Assembly: GCA_002403995.1 (NCBI GenBank)
Contig: DHIV01000084.1
Span: 5,411 to 19,848, forward strand
Direction: 5' to 3'
Source of the DNA: Gallionella sp. UBA4737
GTDB taxonomy: Bacteria; Pseudomonadota; Gammaproteobacteria; Burkholderiales; Gallionellaceae
DNA: 14,438 nt
Shown here in pieces: positions 1-6,977 of this stretch. Below the pieces are notes generated by a model. That model was not told the origin of the DNA, made no database searches, and was given only the letters and a program-made list of their open reading frames with translations. Position numbers and translations under genes: made by a program. Every line of letters begins with the position of its first letter. The stretch's first letter is position 1.

Positions 1-1
1 C

Positions 2-1132
2 GGCGTTTCGGTGAAGATGCTCACTGGCGATGCGCTTGCGGTCGCGCGTGAGATCGCGCAGGGAGTGGGGCTACCCAACATCCGGCGCGTGGCGGATCTG
101 AAGGCCGCAGGCGCTCAGGCCGGCAACGAGGCAGTGGACCTGCTGGCGGGCGCTGATGGTTACGCCGAAGTGTATCCCGAGGACAAATACATCGTGGTGC
201 AGCACCTGCAGGCCGCAGGGCATGTGACCGGCATGACAGGCGACGGAGTCAACGATGCGCCCGCACTGCGCCAGGCCGAGGTGGGCATCGCCGTCAGCAC
301 GGCGACCGATGTCGCCAAAGGTGCGGCGAGCGTGGTGCTGACCGAACCGGGGCTGGTGAACATCGTGGCGCTGGTCGAGCAGGGGCGGACGATCTACCAG
401 CGCATCCTGACGTGGATCATCAACAAGATCAGCCGGACGATCCTCAAGGCGGCCTTCGTCGCCATCGCGTTCGTCGTGACCGGCAAATTCGTCGTCTCCG
501 CGTTCGCGATGCTGCTGCTGGTGTTCATGACGGACTTCGCGAAGATCGCACTTGCCACCGATCACGTTCGACCTTCCAACAAACCGGAGACGTGGAACAT
601 TGGCGGCTTCATCACGGTGTCCGTGGTGCTGGGCGTCGCGATGGTCGCCGAGGCGCTGCTGCTGTTGTGGATAGGCTGGTCGCGTTTTGGTTTGGCGAGC
701 AACGATAACGCCCTCTACACTTTCAGCTTTCTGACGCTGCTCTACATGGCCGCGTTTTCCATCGTGTCCGCGCGAGAGCGCAGCTGGTTCTGGGCGACGA
801 TGCCCGGCAAGACGCTCATCGCAGCCCTTGCGGCCGATGCGCTGATAGGCACCGTTCTGACCTTCGCGGGCATTCCGGGGCTGATGCCACTACCCTGGTG
901 GCAGACACTCGCAATTTTCGCCTATGCGATGGTGGCGTGCCTGGTCGTGAACGATGCCGTTAAGGTCGCGATGATCAAATGGCGTGTCCCTGCGGCAGTG
1001 GCCAAGAAACCGGTCGATGTGACCCCGCAGATCGCCGCACGGGCCTATGAACTCTTCGAGCAACACGGCCGCCACGATGGATATGCAGATCGTGACTGGC
1101 TTGAGGCGGAGCGCGAGATTCGAAAAGATTAA
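2..1132 (+). CDS. Plasma-membrane-type proton P-type ATPase, C-terminal part (5' end outside window)
   Basis: This is the 3' end of a P-type ATPase, open from the first bases of the window; about 376 residues are visible. The first residues (GVSVKMLTGD) are the end of the nucleotide-binding/P-domain. The hinge motif GDGVNDAPALRQAEVGIAVS follows at about residues 80-99, with TATDVAKGAASVVLTEPGL after it; this wording is typical of type IIIA H+-exporting ATPases. Downstream are roughly six hydrophobic segments (M5-M10 in the family), including FVAIAFVVTGKFVVSAFAML, then a basic/acidic cytoplasmic tail ending at TAA. The catalytic DKTGT aspartate lies upstream and cannot be checked. Family knowledge: ATP-driven proton export across the inner membrane, used in pH homeostasis. 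A PPK2 gene starts 90 bp downstream on the same strand. Other cation P-type ATPases are less likely, because heavy-metal types have fewer C-terminal membrane helices and a different hinge. Confidence 0.9.
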   Translation, partial: GVSVKMLTGDALAVAREIAQGVGLPNIRRVADLKAAGAQAGNEAVDLLAGADGYAEVYPEDKYIVVQHLQAAGHVTGMTGDGVNDAPALRQAEVGIAVSTATDVAKGAASVVLTEPGLVNIVALVEQGRTIYQRILTWIINKISRTILKAAFVAIAFVVTGKFVVSAFAMLLLVFMTDFAKIALATDHVRPSNKPETWNIGGFITVSVVLGVAMVAEALLLLWIGWSRFGLASNDNALYTFSFLTLLYMAAFSIVSARERSWFWATMPGKTLIAALAADALIGTVLTFAGIPGLMPLPWWQTLAIFAYAMVACLVVNDAVKVAMIKWRVPAAVAKKPVDVTPQIAARAYELFEQHGRHDGYADRDWLEAEREIRKD

Positions 1133-1221
1133 GTGGGGCAGGCGAAGGCCGGGTCAACATTCTCCAAGTCCCGTGAGTGCCAAGTGCAAACTACGCAGAT
1201 CGTGACACCGAAAGGATCAAG

Positions 1222-2091
1222 ATGAAAATAAATATCAAGGATTTCCGCGCCCCGCAGGGGAAAAAGGTCAAGCTCGATAAGTGGCCGACCAAGGTGAAAC
1301 CGGTATACAAGTCGAAGAGAAAATACAGGGAGCTCCTCGAAAAACAAGTTGAGGAGCTGAGTGAGCAACAACAACTTCACTACGCATCCAACCGTTATGC
1401 AGTGCTGCTGATTTTCCAGGCGATGGACGCCGCCGGGAAGGACGGTGCCATCCGGCACGTGATGTCCGGCGTAAATCCACAGGGCTGCCAAGTGTTCAGC
1501 TTCAAGCATCCGAGCGCAGACGAACTGGAACATGATTTTCTGTGGCGCACTACGCAGGCTCTGCCGGAGCGCGGGCGGATCGGCATCTTCAACCGATCCT
1601 ATTACGAGGAGGTGTTGATCGTTCGCGTGCATCCGGAGATTCTGCAAGCCGAGAGTATTCCGGATGGGTTGCCGAATGAGAAAATCATCTGGCAGGAGCG
1701 CTATCGTTCCATCGTGGACATGGAGGAACATCTCCACCGCAACGGCACGCGGATCATCAAGTTCTTCCTGCACCTTTCGGAAGAGGAACAGCGCAAGCGA
1801 TTCCTCGAGCGCATCGATGCGCCCGACAAGAACTGGAAGTTCAGCCTCGCGGATATTGAGGAGCGGAAATTCTGGAAACAGTACATGCAGGCCTATGAAG
1901 AATGCCTGAGTGCTACCAGTACGAACAATGCGCCCTGGTATGTCGTTCCCGCCGACGACAAGGAAAATGCGCGGCTGATCATTTCCCAGATCGTTCTCGA
2001 TACATTTAAATCACTCAAATTGGCCTACCCGAAGGCCAGCTCGGAACATCAGCGGGGGTTGCAGTTGATACGCAAACAGTTGGTGAAATAG
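1222..2091 (+). CDS. ppk2: Polyphosphate kinase 2 family protein (class III-like polyphosphate:nucleotide phosphotransferase)
   Basis: The product is 289 aa from the ATG at 1222, which has a Shine-Dalgarno AGGA at 1213-1216 with a 5-base spacer. A GTG at 1177 would add 15 residues but is worse placed. The Walker A segment QAMDAAGKDGAIRHVMSG lies at about residues 66-83, a Walker-B-like block GIFNRSYYEEVLIVRVHP at about 121-138, and the lid region KRFLERIDAPDKNWKFSLAD at about 193-212. The pattern and length fit the one-domain PPK2 class whose members phosphorylate AMP and ADP from polyphosphate; the two-domain class II would be about 500 aa. The role is cytoplasmic regeneration of ADP/ATP from polyphosphate. 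The gene sits between a proton ATPase and an aquaporin-family gene, all co-directional with short gaps (89 and 24 bp), so co-transcription is plausible. The exact nucleotide preference cannot be read from sequence alone. Confidence 0.9.
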   Translation: MKINIKDFRAPQGKKVKLDKWPTKVKPVYKSKRKYRELLEKQVEELSEQQQLHYASNRYAVLLIFQAMDAAGKDGAIRHVMSGVNPQGCQVFSFKHPSADELEHDFLWRTTQALPERGRIGIFNRSYYEEVLIVRVHPEILQAESIPDGLPNEKIIWQERYRSIVDMEEHLHRNGTRIIKFFLHLSEEEQRKRFLERIDAPDKNWKFSLADIEERKFWKQYMQAYEECLSATSTNNAPWYVVPADDKENARLIISQIVLDTFKSLKLAYPKASSEHQRGLQLIRKQLVK

Positions 2092-2115
2092 GACTGTGAA
2101 AATGAAGAGGTATCT

Positions 2116-2931
2116 ATGAAAAAGTCATTTCACAAAACCCGGCAAAACGCGGCGCAACAGGGACGGATGGTTCAGAAGCAGGCATCCCTCGATTTTCTGG
2201 ATCCGGCGCACGAATGGCGCCGCATTTTTGCCGAGACATGGGGCACGTTCCTGCTGGTTCTCGTCGCCGCCGGTGGCGGTGTCGTGGCAGCCAAGAGCGG
2301 CGGGGCGGTCACTCTGGGCATGCAGGTGGTAGCACCCGGACTGATGGTGATGGCGATCATCTACTTCATGGGTACGGTGAGCGGCGCACACCTGAACCCG
2401 GCGGTCACGCTGGCATTTGCGGTGCGGCGTAATTTTCCATGGCGCCGCGTGCCGGCTTATGTTCTGGCACAGCTGTTCGGCGGTGTCGCGGCGACGCAAT
2501 TCCTGCATGCCATGTTCGGCTCGGTTGGCGCACTGGGCGCGACCTTGCCGGGCAGCGATATCAGCAACGGGACAGCCTTGGCGATGGAAGTGGTGCTGAC
2601 AGCCGGGCTGGTGAACACGATCCTCGGCACGGCCTCGGGAGCGCGCAACATCGGCACCAACGGTGCCATTGCGGTGGGAGGATACATTGCTCTGGCGGGA
2701 CTTTGGGCGGCGCCGATCAGCGGCGCTTCAATGAACCCGGCCCGATCGTTCGCGCCCGACCTGGTGCGCGGCGATCTGGGCACGACGTGGATATACATAG
2801 TTGGGCCGGTGCTGGGCGCCCTGATCGGTGTCGCTTTCGAGTGGATACTCAAAGGCAAGCCCACCGTTGCCGGAGCGATTGCGGCGCAAGGCTCGCTCGA
2901 TACCGATGATACGGCGAAGCCTGACGCGTGA
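2116..2931 (+). CDS. Aquaporin-family (MIP) channel, NIP-like signature
   Basis: A 271-aa inner-membrane channel with the two hallmark half-helix motifs SGAHLNPAVTLAFA (NPA at 94-96) and SGASMNPARSFAPDL (NPAR at 207-210), and six hydrophobic segments around them. The SGASMNPARS wording resembles NIP-type rather than AqpZ-type channels. Counting from the NPA asparagines in a hand alignment to AqpZ, the selectivity-filter positions are Pro74, Gly195, Ala204 and Arg210 instead of Phe/His/Thr/Arg, which suggests a wider pore passing small uncharged solutes. The N-terminus carries a charged extension of about 30 residues that E. coli AqpZ lacks; it may be cytoplasmic. A GAGG at 2107-2110 precedes the ATG. 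The gene ends 10 bp before the CCA end of a convergent tRNA gene. Substrate is unknown; water, glycerol or metalloid hydroxides are all possible. Confidence 0.88.
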   Translation: MKKSFHKTRQNAAQQGRMVQKQASLDFLDPAHEWRRIFAETWGTFLLVLVAAGGGVVAAKSGGAVTLGMQVVAPGLMVMAIIYFMGTVSGAHLNPAVTLAFAVRRNFPWRRVPAYVLAQLFGGVAATQFLHAMFGSVGALGATLPGSDISNGTALAMEVVLTAGLVNTILGTASGARNIGTNGAIAVGGYIALAGLWAAPISGASMNPARSFAPDLVRGDLGTTWIYIVGPVLGALIGVAFEWILKGKPTVAGAIAAQGSLDTDDTAKPDA

Positions 2932-2941
2932 ACAAGGGTGG

Positions 2942-3017
2942 TGGTGGAGGTGATCAGGATCGAACTGACGGCCTTCTGATTGCGAACCAGACGCTCTCCC
3001 AACTGAGCTACACCCCC
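2942..3017 (-). tRNA. tRNA-Ala (anticodon CGC), CCA encoded
   Basis: Reading the minus strand from 3017, a full cloverleaf folds by hand. The acceptor stem GGGGGTG pairs with CACCTCC, including a G3-U70 wobble, the classic alanine identity element. The D arm is GCTC/GAGC. The anticodon stem TCTGG/TCAGA holds the loop TTCGCAA, with anticodon CGC reading GCG. The variable loop AGGCC has five bases, and the T arm is GTCAG-TTCGATC-CTGAT. The discriminator A and CCA end (2942-2945 on the plus strand) are encoded, giving 76 nt. The 5' end lies 15 bp after the stop codon of the cbbY-like gene on the same strand, so the tRNA may be processed from that mRNA or have a promoter inside its 3' end. It converges with the aquaporin gene. 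Confidence 0.93.
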
Positions 3018-3032
3018 AACGCTGATGGAATG

Positions 3033-3758
3033 CTAAACAGAAACCTGCTGTTTGGGAAGCGGCAATCCGCTCTTGCGGTAGAAATCACCCAGGTCGCTCA
3101 AGTCGTTGAATACACCCGCAGCACCGGCAAAATCCTGGTTGCGCGTATAGTGGTTGATGGTCACGAATGTTTTGATCCCCGCTGCGAGGCTGGAACGCAG
3201 GCCGTTCTCGGAGTCTTCCAGCGCGATGCAGTCAGCGGCGGATATGCCAAGTTTATCCAGCACCCAGAAATAAATATCCGGCGCGGGTTTCTTGTGCGGC
3301 ACGATGTCGCCGCAGCCGTTGGCGGCAAAAAAATCCGCCCAGTTCTTTCCCAGTCCGACTTCCAGCAGAGCGGAAACATTTTCCGGCGTGGTGGTGGTCG
3401 CGATGGCGAGCGCGGTGCCGGATACGTGCGCATCGTGGATCAGTTGTTTGATACCGGGGCGCAGCGGGATATGCCCTTCAGCCAGCATGCCGGTGTAGTG
3501 CCTGGTCTTTACCGCATGCAGATTCTTTACGAAGCCATCGTAATCGGCGGGCTTGGCGAAACCCGGCTGAAATGTTGCCACAAAATGTTTGATGCGCTCC
3601 TTGCCACCGGTCACCTTGAGCAGCTTGTCGTACAACGCGACATCCCAGTTCCAGTCCAGACCGGATTCCGCAAAAGCCTTGTTGAATGACTTGCGGTGTC
3701 CGTCCTCGGTATCGGCAAGCGTGCCGTCGACGTCGAAAATAATGGCTTTGATAGTCAT
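3033..3758 (-). CDS. cbbY: HAD-family phosphatase, CbbY-like
   Basis: A 241-aa HAD hydrolase of the beta-phosphoglucomutase/CbbY type. Motif I is IIFDVDGTLADTE with nucleophile Asp9 and acid/base Asp11. Motif II is a Thr in the run AIATTTTPENV (about 119-128). Motif III is the Lys in PHKKPAPDIY (154-163), and motif IV is ALEDSENG (179-186, Glu181/Asp182). The cap domain between residues about 16 and 90 includes WNWDVALYDKLLKVTGGKER, wording seen in CbbY proteins encoded near RuBisCO. CbbY dephosphorylates the RuBisCO inhibitor xylulose-1,5-bisphosphate. Here the gene is not beside rbcL, so the substrate is an inference; the gene symbol rests on similarity of the cap and motifs. It lies downstream of ffh on the same strand, separated by a repeat-filled gap, and is followed 15 bp later by tRNA-Ala. 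Confidence 0.83.
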   Translation of the reverse strand: MTIKAIIFDVDGTLADTEDGHRKSFNKAFAESGLDWNWDVALYDKLLKVTGGKERIKHFVATFQPGFAKPADYDGFVKNLHAVKTRHYTGMLAEGHIPLRPGIKQLIHDAHVSGTALAIATTTTPENVSALLEVGLGKNWADFFAANGCGDIVPHKKPAPDIYFWVLDKLGISAADCIALEDSENGLRSSLAAGIKTFVTINHYTRNQDFAGAAGVFNDLSDLGDFYRKSGLPLPKQQVSV

Positions 3759-3796
3759 AAGTGATTTTGATTGGTAAGTTAAAAAACAATATCAGT

Positions 3797-3865
3797 CACG
3801 GATCAACACGGATATTCACGGATAAAAAGAGGTGGTTATCTGTGTTTCGTCAGTGTTAATCCGTG
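3797..3865. repeat. Inverted array of three 10-bp CACGGAT units per arm
   Basis: In the 129-bp gap between ffh and the cbbY-like gene, CACGGAT occurs at 3797, 3807 and 3817, exactly 10 bases apart. The reverse complement ATCCGTG ends the other arm at 3859-3865, with degenerate copies at 3838-3844 (ATCTGTG) and 3849-3855 (GTCAGTG), again about 10 bases apart. The two arms can fold on one another. It may be a dispersed intergenic repeat, an mRNA-stabilising or attenuating hairpin downstream of ffh, or a protein-binding array. Confidence 0.7.
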
Positions 3866-3887
3866 GCTAAATTCTGGTGCAATTTTA

Positions 3888-5240
3888 TCAGCGACCCATT
3901 CCCGGCAGTTTGCCCGCCATCCCGCGCATCATCTTTGCCATGCCGCCCTTGCTGAACATCTTCATCATCTTCTGCATCTGCTCGAACTGGTTGAGCAGCT
4001 GGTTGACGTGCATCACCTGCACGCCCGCGCCCATCGCGATGCGTCGCTTGCGCGAGGCCTTGATGAGTTCCGGCTTTCTGCGCTCGAGCATGGTCATCGA
4101 GTTGATGATGGCCTCGGTGCGCGCAATCTGCTTGTCGTCCACCTTGTTGCCTGCGGAAGCCTGGGAGAGCTGCGCGGGCAGTTTGTCCATCATTGCCGAC
4201 ATGCCGCCCATCTTGCGCATTTGCACGATCTGCATCTTGAAATCGTTGAGGTCGAAGCCTTTGCCGCTTTGCATCTTCTTGGCGAGCTTTTCGGCTTCAC
4301 CGTGATCGGCTTCGCGCTGCGCATCCTCGATCAGCGACAGCACATCGCCCATGCCCAGCACGCGCGAGGCCATGCGTTCGGGATGGAAGGCTTCGAGGCC
4401 GTTGAGCTTTTCGCTGACGCCGACGAACTTGATCGGCTTGCCGGTGATCTGGCGCACCGAAAGGGCCGCGCCGCCGCGCGCATCTCCGTCCAGCTTGGTG
4501 AGTATGATGCCGGTCAGCGGCAGCGCGTCGCCGAAGGCCTTGGCGGTATTCACCGCATCCTGCCCGGTCATTGCATCCACCACGAACAGGGTTTCGATCG
4601 GCTTGAGCGCGGCGTGCAGTTGCTTGATCTCCGCCATCATCGCTTCATCTATCGCGAGCCGGCCAGCGGTATCGACGATCAGCACGTCGTGGTAATGCCT
4701 GCGCGCGTAGTCCAGCGCGGCCAGCGCGATGTCCTGCGGTTTCTGGCTGATGTCGGAAGAGAAGAAGTCGATTTCCAGTTGTTTTGCCAGCGTGCGCAGT
4801 TGCTCGATCGCTGCCGGGCGATACACGTCGCAGCTGACCAGCAGCACCTTTTTCTTCTGCTGGTCGCGCAGCAGCTTTGCAAGCTTGCCGCTGGTGGTGG
4901 TCTTGCCCGCGCCCTGCAAGCCGGCCATCAGGATCACGGCGGGCGGTGTGGCGGCGAGGTTGAGCGCATCGTTGTGCTCACCCATCAGTTTGGTGAGTTC
5001 ACGATGCACCACGCCGATCAGGGCCTGGCCCGGATTCAGGTTGCCGATGACCTCTTGTCCGAGCGCGGCCTGTTTGACCTGGGCGATGAACTCCTTGACG
5101 ACCGGCAGCGCAACGTCCGCCTCGAGCAGAGCCATGCGCACTTCGCGCAAAGCGTCCTGGATGTTGTTTTCGGTCAGGCGTGCCTGGCCGCGCAAATTCT
5201 TGATGACGCCGGATAGGCGTTGGGTGAGATTTTCCAGCAT
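3888..5240 (-). CDS. ffh: Signal recognition particle protein Ffh (SRP54)
   Basis: A 450-aa SRP GTPase, full family length. The N domain (1-90) is followed by the G domain with GLQGAGKTTTSGKLA (G1, 107-121), DTAGRL (190-195), TKLDGDARGGA (248-258) and the insertion-box region between. The methionine-rich M domain begins at about 328 (GKGFDLNDFKMQIVQMRKMG) and carries the RNA-binding segment around KASRKRRIAMGAG (394-406). The protein ends in a GMGR tail with repeated Met clusters (QMQKMMKMF). With 4.5S RNA and FtsY it targets nascent membrane proteins to the translocon. It is transcribed away from ypjD, with 57 bp between the two starts, the same neighbour as in Escherichia coli. The ATG has no clear Shine-Dalgarno sequence. 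Confidence 0.98.
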   Translation of the reverse strand: MLENLTQRLSGVIKNLRGQARLTENNIQDALREVRMALLEADVALPVVKEFIAQVKQAALGQEVIGNLNPGQALIGVVHRELTKLMGEHNDALNLAATPPAVILMAGLQGAGKTTTSGKLAKLLRDQQKKKVLLVSCDVYRPAAIEQLRTLAKQLEIDFFSSDISQKPQDIALAALDYARRHYHDVLIVDTAGRLAIDEAMMAEIKQLHAALKPIETLFVVDAMTGQDAVNTAKAFGDALPLTGIILTKLDGDARGGAALSVRQITGKPIKFVGVSEKLNGLEAFHPERMASRVLGMGDVLSLIEDAQREADHGEAEKLAKKMQSGKGFDLNDFKMQIVQMRKMGGMSAMMDKLPAQLSQASAGNKVDDKQIARTEAIINSMTMLERRKPELIKASRKRRIAMGAGVQVMHVNQLLNQFEQMQKMMKMFSKGGMAKMMRGMAGKLPGMGR

Positions 5241-5297
5241 GATAGGTTCGCAAGAGTTGGTGTAGAATCAGCAAAGTCTAAAACATCCTGACAAAAA

Positions 5298-6110
5298 ATG
5301 TCCAACCTTGTTCTTTCGCTGATTACCTTTGCTGCTTATGGTGTGCTTGCTGTTTATTTTTGGCAGGCACAAGCTCGTGGCGACGGGGATTTGCTGAGCC
5401 GCGGCGCGGCCGGCCATCTGGTGCTGATCCCGTTGGCCATGCACGGCTATTTGCTTGTCCAGGGCATTTTCTCCGAGGGCGGCTTCGATCTGGGCGTGTT
5501 GCATGCACTGTCGCTGATCATATGGCTGACATTGCTGGTGTACTGGGTGGCGCGCTTCTTTTATCCGATCGGCGGGTTGCAGACCCTGGTGTTGCCCTTG
5601 GCGGCGGTTGTTGTGGTATTGCCGGAGTTGTTCCATACCGATCATTTGCTGACCAACACCAACCTGTTTGCCTTCAAGGCGCACATCACCGCTGCCATGC
5701 TGGCTTATAGTTTGTTCACCATCGCGATGCTGCATGCGGTGCTGATATCGCAGGTGGAAAAACGTCTGCATCATGCCACGTTGCCGCGCGTATTGCGCAG
5801 CCTCCCGCCGCTGATGACCATGGAAACCTTGCTGTTTCGCATGATAGCCATCGGCTTCGTGTTATTGACGCTGACGCTGGCATCCGGCGTGGTATTTTCC
5901 GAAGAGATATTCGGCAAGCCCTGGCAGCTCAGCCACAAGGTATTGTTCGGCTTCATCTCCTGGGGCGTGTTCGCAGTGCTGTTGTGGGGACATCGTTTTT
6001 ACGGCTGGCGCGGGCGTGTCGCGGTGCACTGGACGGTGGGCGGCTTTGTATTGCTGCTGCTGGCTTATCTGGGCAGCAAGTTCGTGCTGGAAGTGCTGCT
6101 GCATCGATAA
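5298..6110 (+). CDS. ypjD: YpjD-type membrane protein (cytochrome c assembly CcmC/CcsA-like family)
   Basis: A 270-aa polytopic inner-membrane protein with about eight hydrophobic segments, starting MSNLVLSLITFAAYGVLAVY. It resembles the CcsA/CcmC superfamily (heme handling in cytochrome c assembly) in the histidine-containing helices FKAHITAAMLAYSLFTIAML and QLSHKVLFGFISWGVFAV and in the C-terminal stretch around HRFYGWRGRVAVHW. It lacks the tryptophan-rich WWD loop, so it is the YpjD branch, whose biochemical role is unsettled. In E. coli ypjD sits divergently next to ffh, and the same arrangement is seen here, which supports the name. A TAGAAT hexamer at 5263-5268 is a possible -10 box without a convincing -35. 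The stop codon lies 101 bp before rpsP, which has its own promoter. Confidence 0.85.
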   Translation: MSNLVLSLITFAAYGVLAVYFWQAQARGDGDLLSRGAAGHLVLIPLAMHGYLLVQGIFSEGGFDLGVLHALSLIIWLTLLVYWVARFFYPIGGLQTLVLPLAAVVVVLPELFHTDHLLTNTNLFAFKAHITAAMLAYSLFTIAMLHAVLISQVEKRLHHATLPRVLRSLPPLMTMETLLFRMIAIGFVLLTLTLASGVVFSEEIFGKPWQLSHKVLFGFISWGVFAVLLWGHRFYGWRGRVAVHWTVGGFVLLLLAYLGSKFVLEVLLHR

Positions 6111-6146
6111 TCAAACCACCTCGATTTCTTCGGGATTTCCTGCGGG

Positions 6147-6176
6147 TTGCAAGAAGCACCTAAAATGTCGTAGAAT
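6147..6176 (+). promoter_or_regulatory. Sigma-70-type promoter for the rpsP operon
   Basis: TTGCAA at 6147-6152 and TAGAAT at 6171-6176 are separated by 18 bases. A GC-rich stretch (CCGCGCCC) follows directly, as in growth-rate/stringently controlled promoters. The predicted start near 6183 leaves a leader of about 30 nt before the rpsP ATG at 6212. Confidence 0.6.
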
Positions 6177-6211
6177 CCGCGCCCTTTCGCTGGACTCATT
6201 AAAGGTTTCAT

Positions 6212-6466
6212 ATGGTAATCATTCGTCTTTCCCGTGGCGGTTCGAAGAATCGTCCGTTTTTCAATGTGGTGGTAGCGGATTCGCGCAATCGCCGCGATGG
6301 CCGTTTCATCGAACGTATCGGCTTCTACAATCCGCTGGTGGCGGAAGGTCAGGAAGCGTTGCGTTTGCAACTGGAACGCGTAAGCCATTGGCAAAGCAAG
6401 GGCGCGCAATTGAGCGACACCGTTGCCAAGCTGGTCAAGCGTGCCGGTGCATCAGCCGCAGCCTAA
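6212..6466 (+). CDS. rpsP: 30S ribosomal protein S16
   Basis: An 84-aa protein with the S16 start MVIIRLSRGGSKNRPFFNVV, the ADSRNRRDGRFIERIGFYNP core (about 22-41) and a short Ala-rich tail, of usual length. A Shine-Dalgarno AAAGG lies six bases before the ATG. It is a basic 30S subunit protein that binds 16S rRNA early in assembly. It is the first gene of rpsP-rimM-trmD-rplS, the conserved order in proteobacteria, which joins two ribosomal proteins to a 30S maturation factor and a tRNA methyltransferase. Confidence 0.98.
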   Translation: MVIIRLSRGGSKNRPFFNVVVADSRNRRDGRFIERIGFYNPLVAEGQEALRLQLERVSHWQSKGAQLSDTVAKLVKRAGASAAA

Positions 6467-6479
6467 CGACTCAAGCTCC

Positions 6480-6974
6480 ATGGTGGTCATGGGGCGTATC
6501 GCGGCGGCGCAGGGCATAAAGGGTTGGGTCAAGATCCAGCCGTATACCGAGTACCTTGATAGCCTGCTGGGTTACCGTTCCTGGTGGATAGGTCATGAAC
6601 ATGGCCCATGGCGCGAGGTGGAAGTTCAGCAGTGCGAGGTGCATAACAAGACACTGGCCGCGCAATTGCCGGATTGTCCGGATCGAAACGCAGCCGAAAA
6701 ATTGAAAGGCCTGTTGATCGCCGTGCCGCGCAGCAGTTTGCCGCAGCAAACGGAAGATGAATACTACTGGTCGGATCTGATCGGACTCGCGGTGGTGAAT
6801 GAAGAGGGGATGCAACTGGGAACGGTGGCAAACCTGCTGGAAACCGGCGCGAACCAGGTGTTGAGCATCAAGGGTGACAGCGGCGAGATACTGATCCCGT
6901 TTGTAGCTTCAGCGATCAAGCAGGTGGATGTGAAGAACAAGATCATCCGGGTGGATTGGTCGGCGGATTACTGA
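6480..6974 (+). CDS. rimM: 16S rRNA processing protein RimM
   Basis: A 164-aa RimM from the ATG at 6480, 13 bp after the rpsP stop; a second ATG at 6489 (161 aa) is also possible, and the reading frame stays open back into rpsP without a credible start. The N-terminal beta-barrel begins MVVMGRIAAAQGIKGWVKIQ and contains LKGLLIAVPRSSLPQ. The C-terminal PRC-barrel contains YYWSDLIGLAVVNEEGMQLG, TGANQVLSIK and ILIPFVASAIKQVD, all typical. RimM helps 30S head assembly and binds S19. It is translated between S16 and TrmD in one operon, and its TGA is three bases before the trmD ATG, so coupling is likely. There is no strong Shine-Dalgarno before 6480. Confidence 0.96.
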   Translation: MVVMGRIAAAQGIKGWVKIQPYTEYLDSLLGYRSWWIGHEHGPWREVEVQQCEVHNKTLAAQLPDCPDRNAAEKLKGLLIAVPRSSLPQQTEDEYYWSDLIGLAVVNEEGMQLGTVANLLETGANQVLSIKGDSGEILIPFVASAIKQVDVKNKIIRVDWSADY

Positions 6975-6977
6975 GTA

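Noticed and set aside
1129..1773. Minus-strand frame of 214 codons
   Set aside because: Antisense to the PPK2 gene, whose motifs are clear.
2928..3689. Plus-strand frame of 253 codons starting at the aquaporin stop
   Set aside because: It runs through the tRNA and antisense to the cbbY-like gene, has no family features, and starts with tRNA-derived Gly repeats; it is a shadow.
3797..3865. CRISPR-like reading of the CACGGAT units
   Set aside because: Units are 7 bases with 3-base gaps, far too short for repeats and spacers, and no cas genes are present.
4008..5216. Plus-strand frame of 402 codons, His/Arg/Gln-rich
   Set aside because: Exactly antisense to ffh; its composition is the usual reverse-frame artefact of a GC-rich gene.
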